A stretch of DNA of 43,560 nt, from assembly GCA_902826795.1 (NCBI GenBank), contig CADEGD010000017.1, forward strand, positions 32,902 to 76,461, read 5' to 3'. The DNA comes from an uncultured Acidobacteriota bacterium. GTDB lineage: Bacteria > Acidobacteriota > Blastocatellia > Pyrinomonadales > Pyrinomonadaceae. Positions within the stretch are counted from its first letter, which is position 1; each line of letters begins with the position of its first letter. A model generated the notes under the pieces. It made no database searches, was not told the origin of the DNA, and was given only the letters and a program-made list of their open reading frames with translations. Of this stretch, positions 42,385 to 43,560 are shown piece by piece. The translations under genes were made by a program, and so were the position numbers.

Positions 42385-43170
42385 TTAAATATAGTGTAAA
42401 TTAGGTGCGAGAATCAAGCTGTCCCCCTTCCGATTTATCAAACTAGCTGAAAATCCCGCACCGAAGCCGTTGTCGATGTTGACGACGGTGACGTTGGAGG
42501 CGCAGGAGTTGAGCATGCCGAGCAGGGCGGCGACGCCGCCGAAGGATGCGCCGTAGCCGACGCTGGTAGGCACGGCGATCACGGGTACACTTACGAGTCC
42601 GCCGACGACCGACGGCAACGCGCCTTCCATTCCGGCGACTACGATCACGACGCGCGACTTCTGGAGCCTTTCGCGTTCGGCAAGAATACGGTGAACGCCC
42701 GCAACGCCCGCGTCCCAGATCCGCTGAACCCGATTTCCCATCGCTTCAGCGGTGAGAGCGGCTTCCTCAGCGACCGGAATATCGCTCGTACCCGCCGTGC
42801 AGATCGTTATCTCACCCACTCCAAGATCGCTTTGGTCCCGCATCACGCGTATCACCCTTGCCGACGCATGCCACTCGGCATCAGTGTAGATATTGCGGAT
42901 ATCGCCGTAAACGTCTTCGTTCGTCCGCGTGATGAGTATGTTCGGAGAGCGGGCGATGAGCTTTTCGAATATCCCGCAGGTCTGCTCCGACGTTTTCCCC
43001 TGGCCAAAGATCACTTCGGGAAATCCCTGCCGCGATGCTCGCCCGTGATCGACGCGCGCGTAACCGATGTCCTCAAACGAGAGATTCTTGATCTGGTTTA
43101 CGGCATCTTCCTGCGAGATAGAATTGGATGTTAGATCGTCGAGGATCTTCGCAATATCGGGTTTGTTCAT
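42385..43170 (-). CDS. larB: LarB, pyridinium-3,5-biscarboxylic acid mononucleotide synthase
   Basis: 261 residues. Carboxylates nicotinic acid adenine dinucleotide in the first step of the nickel-pincer nucleotide cofactor pathway. N-terminal [36 protein letters not shown] (24-59) is the LarB-specific part; the C-terminal half is PurE-like ([50 protein letters not shown]). Key segments are intact. LarC and LarE are not in the window. Located directly beside the toxin-antitoxin pair; the 14-bp gap to the antitoxin suggests common transcription. Confidence 0.93.
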   Translation of the reverse strand: MNKPDIAKILDDLTSNSISQEDAVNQIKNLSFEDIGYARVDHGRASRQGFPEVIFGQGKTSEQTCGIFEKLIARSPNILITRTNEDVYGDIRNIYTDAEWHASARVIRVMRDQSDLGVGEITICTAGTSDIPVAEEAALTAEAMGNRVQRIWDAGVAGVHRILAERERLQKSRVVIVVAGMEGALPSVVGGLVSVPVIAVPTSVGYGASFGGVAALLGMLNSCASNVTVVNIDNGFGAGFSASLINRKGDSLILAPNLHYI

Positions 43171-43225
43171 CTGGTTCTTCTTATTCTGTGGTTATCTTTT
43201 CTTACCACAGAACATGAAAAACAGG
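43171..43225. repeat. Inverted repeat with the TTCTTCTTATTCTGTGGT phrase
   Basis: The left arm (43171-43192) and right arm (43204-43225) pair at about 17 of 22 positions; the left arm shares TTCTTCTTATTCTGTGGT with the hairpin at 29815-29883. It begins at the larB start codon edge, so it may include the promoter or leader of larB. Confidence 0.6.
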
Positions 43226-43560
43226 AATGAACAAGAAAATGGAATAGTGTGTCAGTCTGAAAGCTTTGAGGCCTTCTTCTTTGTGATCTCAATGTCCGCC
43301 CTTCGTGATCTTTGTGTTGAAAAAGGAACTTAAGCACAAAGTCTCTGCGGTGACGACACAAAATTCGCACGTTGCTCCACGCCTGTTATTTTCTTGACAG
43401 TCTGTCCCATCCATAGTACATTGCATTGGGTCTTTGACATCCTTTTTCCGCGAAAACAGGCGAAATTTACGGGCGTGGGACAACGGGACAGCGGGACAAC
43501 GGGACACAAACGTTGTTAAACGGTCAATGGTTCGGACCGCTTTCATTGGCTTCAGCTAAA
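43226..43560. other. Non-coding tail with intergenic repeat phrases
   Basis: No credible gene. It holds a CTTCGTGATCTTTGTGTTG / GCACAAAGTCTCTGCGG phrase (about 43300-43350) of the kind seen between genes here, and an 8-bp tandem repeat at 43477-43507. The remaining sequence shows no promoter or RNA fold that I can support. Confidence 0.5.
43477..43507. repeat. Tandem repeat, 8-bp unit, about four copies
   Basis: Units GGGACAAC, GGGACAGC, GGGACAAC and a partial GGGACAC in direct succession. Possibly slippage-derived. Confidence 0.7.

Noticed and set aside
43477..43507. Possible CRISPR or longer array
   Set aside because: Units are only 8 bp and contiguous, with no spacers.
43289..43546. 85-codon minus-strand open frame
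   Set aside because: Consists of translated intergenic repeat phrases and the 8-bp tandem repeat; no start signals.

Overview
The window reads as a stretch of ordinary bacterial chromosome, mid-50s % GC by eye (not computed), densely packed with genes on both strands. There is no rRNA, tRNA, phage, transposase or CRISPR array that I can see. The mix of secreted S9 and M14 peptidases, beta-propeller (PD40) proteins, many small DUF enzymes (DinB, DUF1801, DUF2461, DUF5996, DUF1761), a FadN-type beta-oxidation enzyme and abundant short intergenic repeats suggests an Acidobacteriota genome, most like the Blastocatellia. This is an inference from gene style, not from a marker gene.

Layout. 1-4486 (minus): the start of a metallophosphoesterase, then an S9 peptidase - GNAT - tyrosyl-tRNA synthetase run. 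4659-8175: a small unknown protein, a stand-alone SRA/YDG-like domain protein, a miniature inverted-repeat element and a large secreted M14 carboxypeptidase whose 5' end is built from intergenic repeats. 8392-11760 (plus): a secreted three-repeat protein, a lipoprotein with a pilin-like end, a PilZ protein and a Gfo/Idh/MocA oxidoreductase. 11764-16066 (minus): a second S9 peptidase, a general-stress PPOX-fold protein, an unknown protein, an NTF2-like secreted protein and a peptidoglycan-binding protein.

16228-29883 is the fatty-acid region. fadN (16293) and an acyl-CoA dehydrogenase gene (28016) have almost identical promoters. In each, the 18-bp spacer between -35 TTGCTG and -10 TATAAT is filled by a 20-bp palindrome closely resembling the FadR box of Bacillus fatty-acid degradation genes. 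fadA (24470) lies between them, behind about ten unrelated plus-strand genes: DinB, hotdog thioesterase, HAD phosphatase, tag, ybaK, DUF1801, an SRPBCC-like protein, an amidohydrolase and a hicBA toxin-antitoxin pair. fadN, fadA and the dehydrogenase together supply the steps of beta-oxidation, and the shared palindromes argue for control by one TetR/FadR-type repressor. The window has one TetR gene (32157), but its own palindrome differs, so the link is open.

29888-36955 is mostly minus-strand: DUF5996, a ThuA/amidotransferase-like protein, a UBP-type zinc finger, TetR, a beta-propeller protein, DUF4287/DUF5655, DUF1761, an AraC regulator and rpiB, with DUF2461 on the plus strand. 37057-41110 carries a secreted trypsin-like protease fused to TPRs, then a two-component pair: a receiver-histidine kinase and a response regulator with a degenerate HD-GYP domain. 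A sigma-54-like promoter lies in front of the pair. 41221-43170 holds a DinB protein, a parE/phd toxin-antitoxin pair and larB. The last ~390 bp are non-coding and repeat-bearing.

The parts most worth following up are the twin FadR-like operator-promoters, the several families of short inverted repeats (some supplying start regions or stop codons of genes), the degenerate HD-GYP regulator, the barrel-less POTRA protein and the SRA-like protein.
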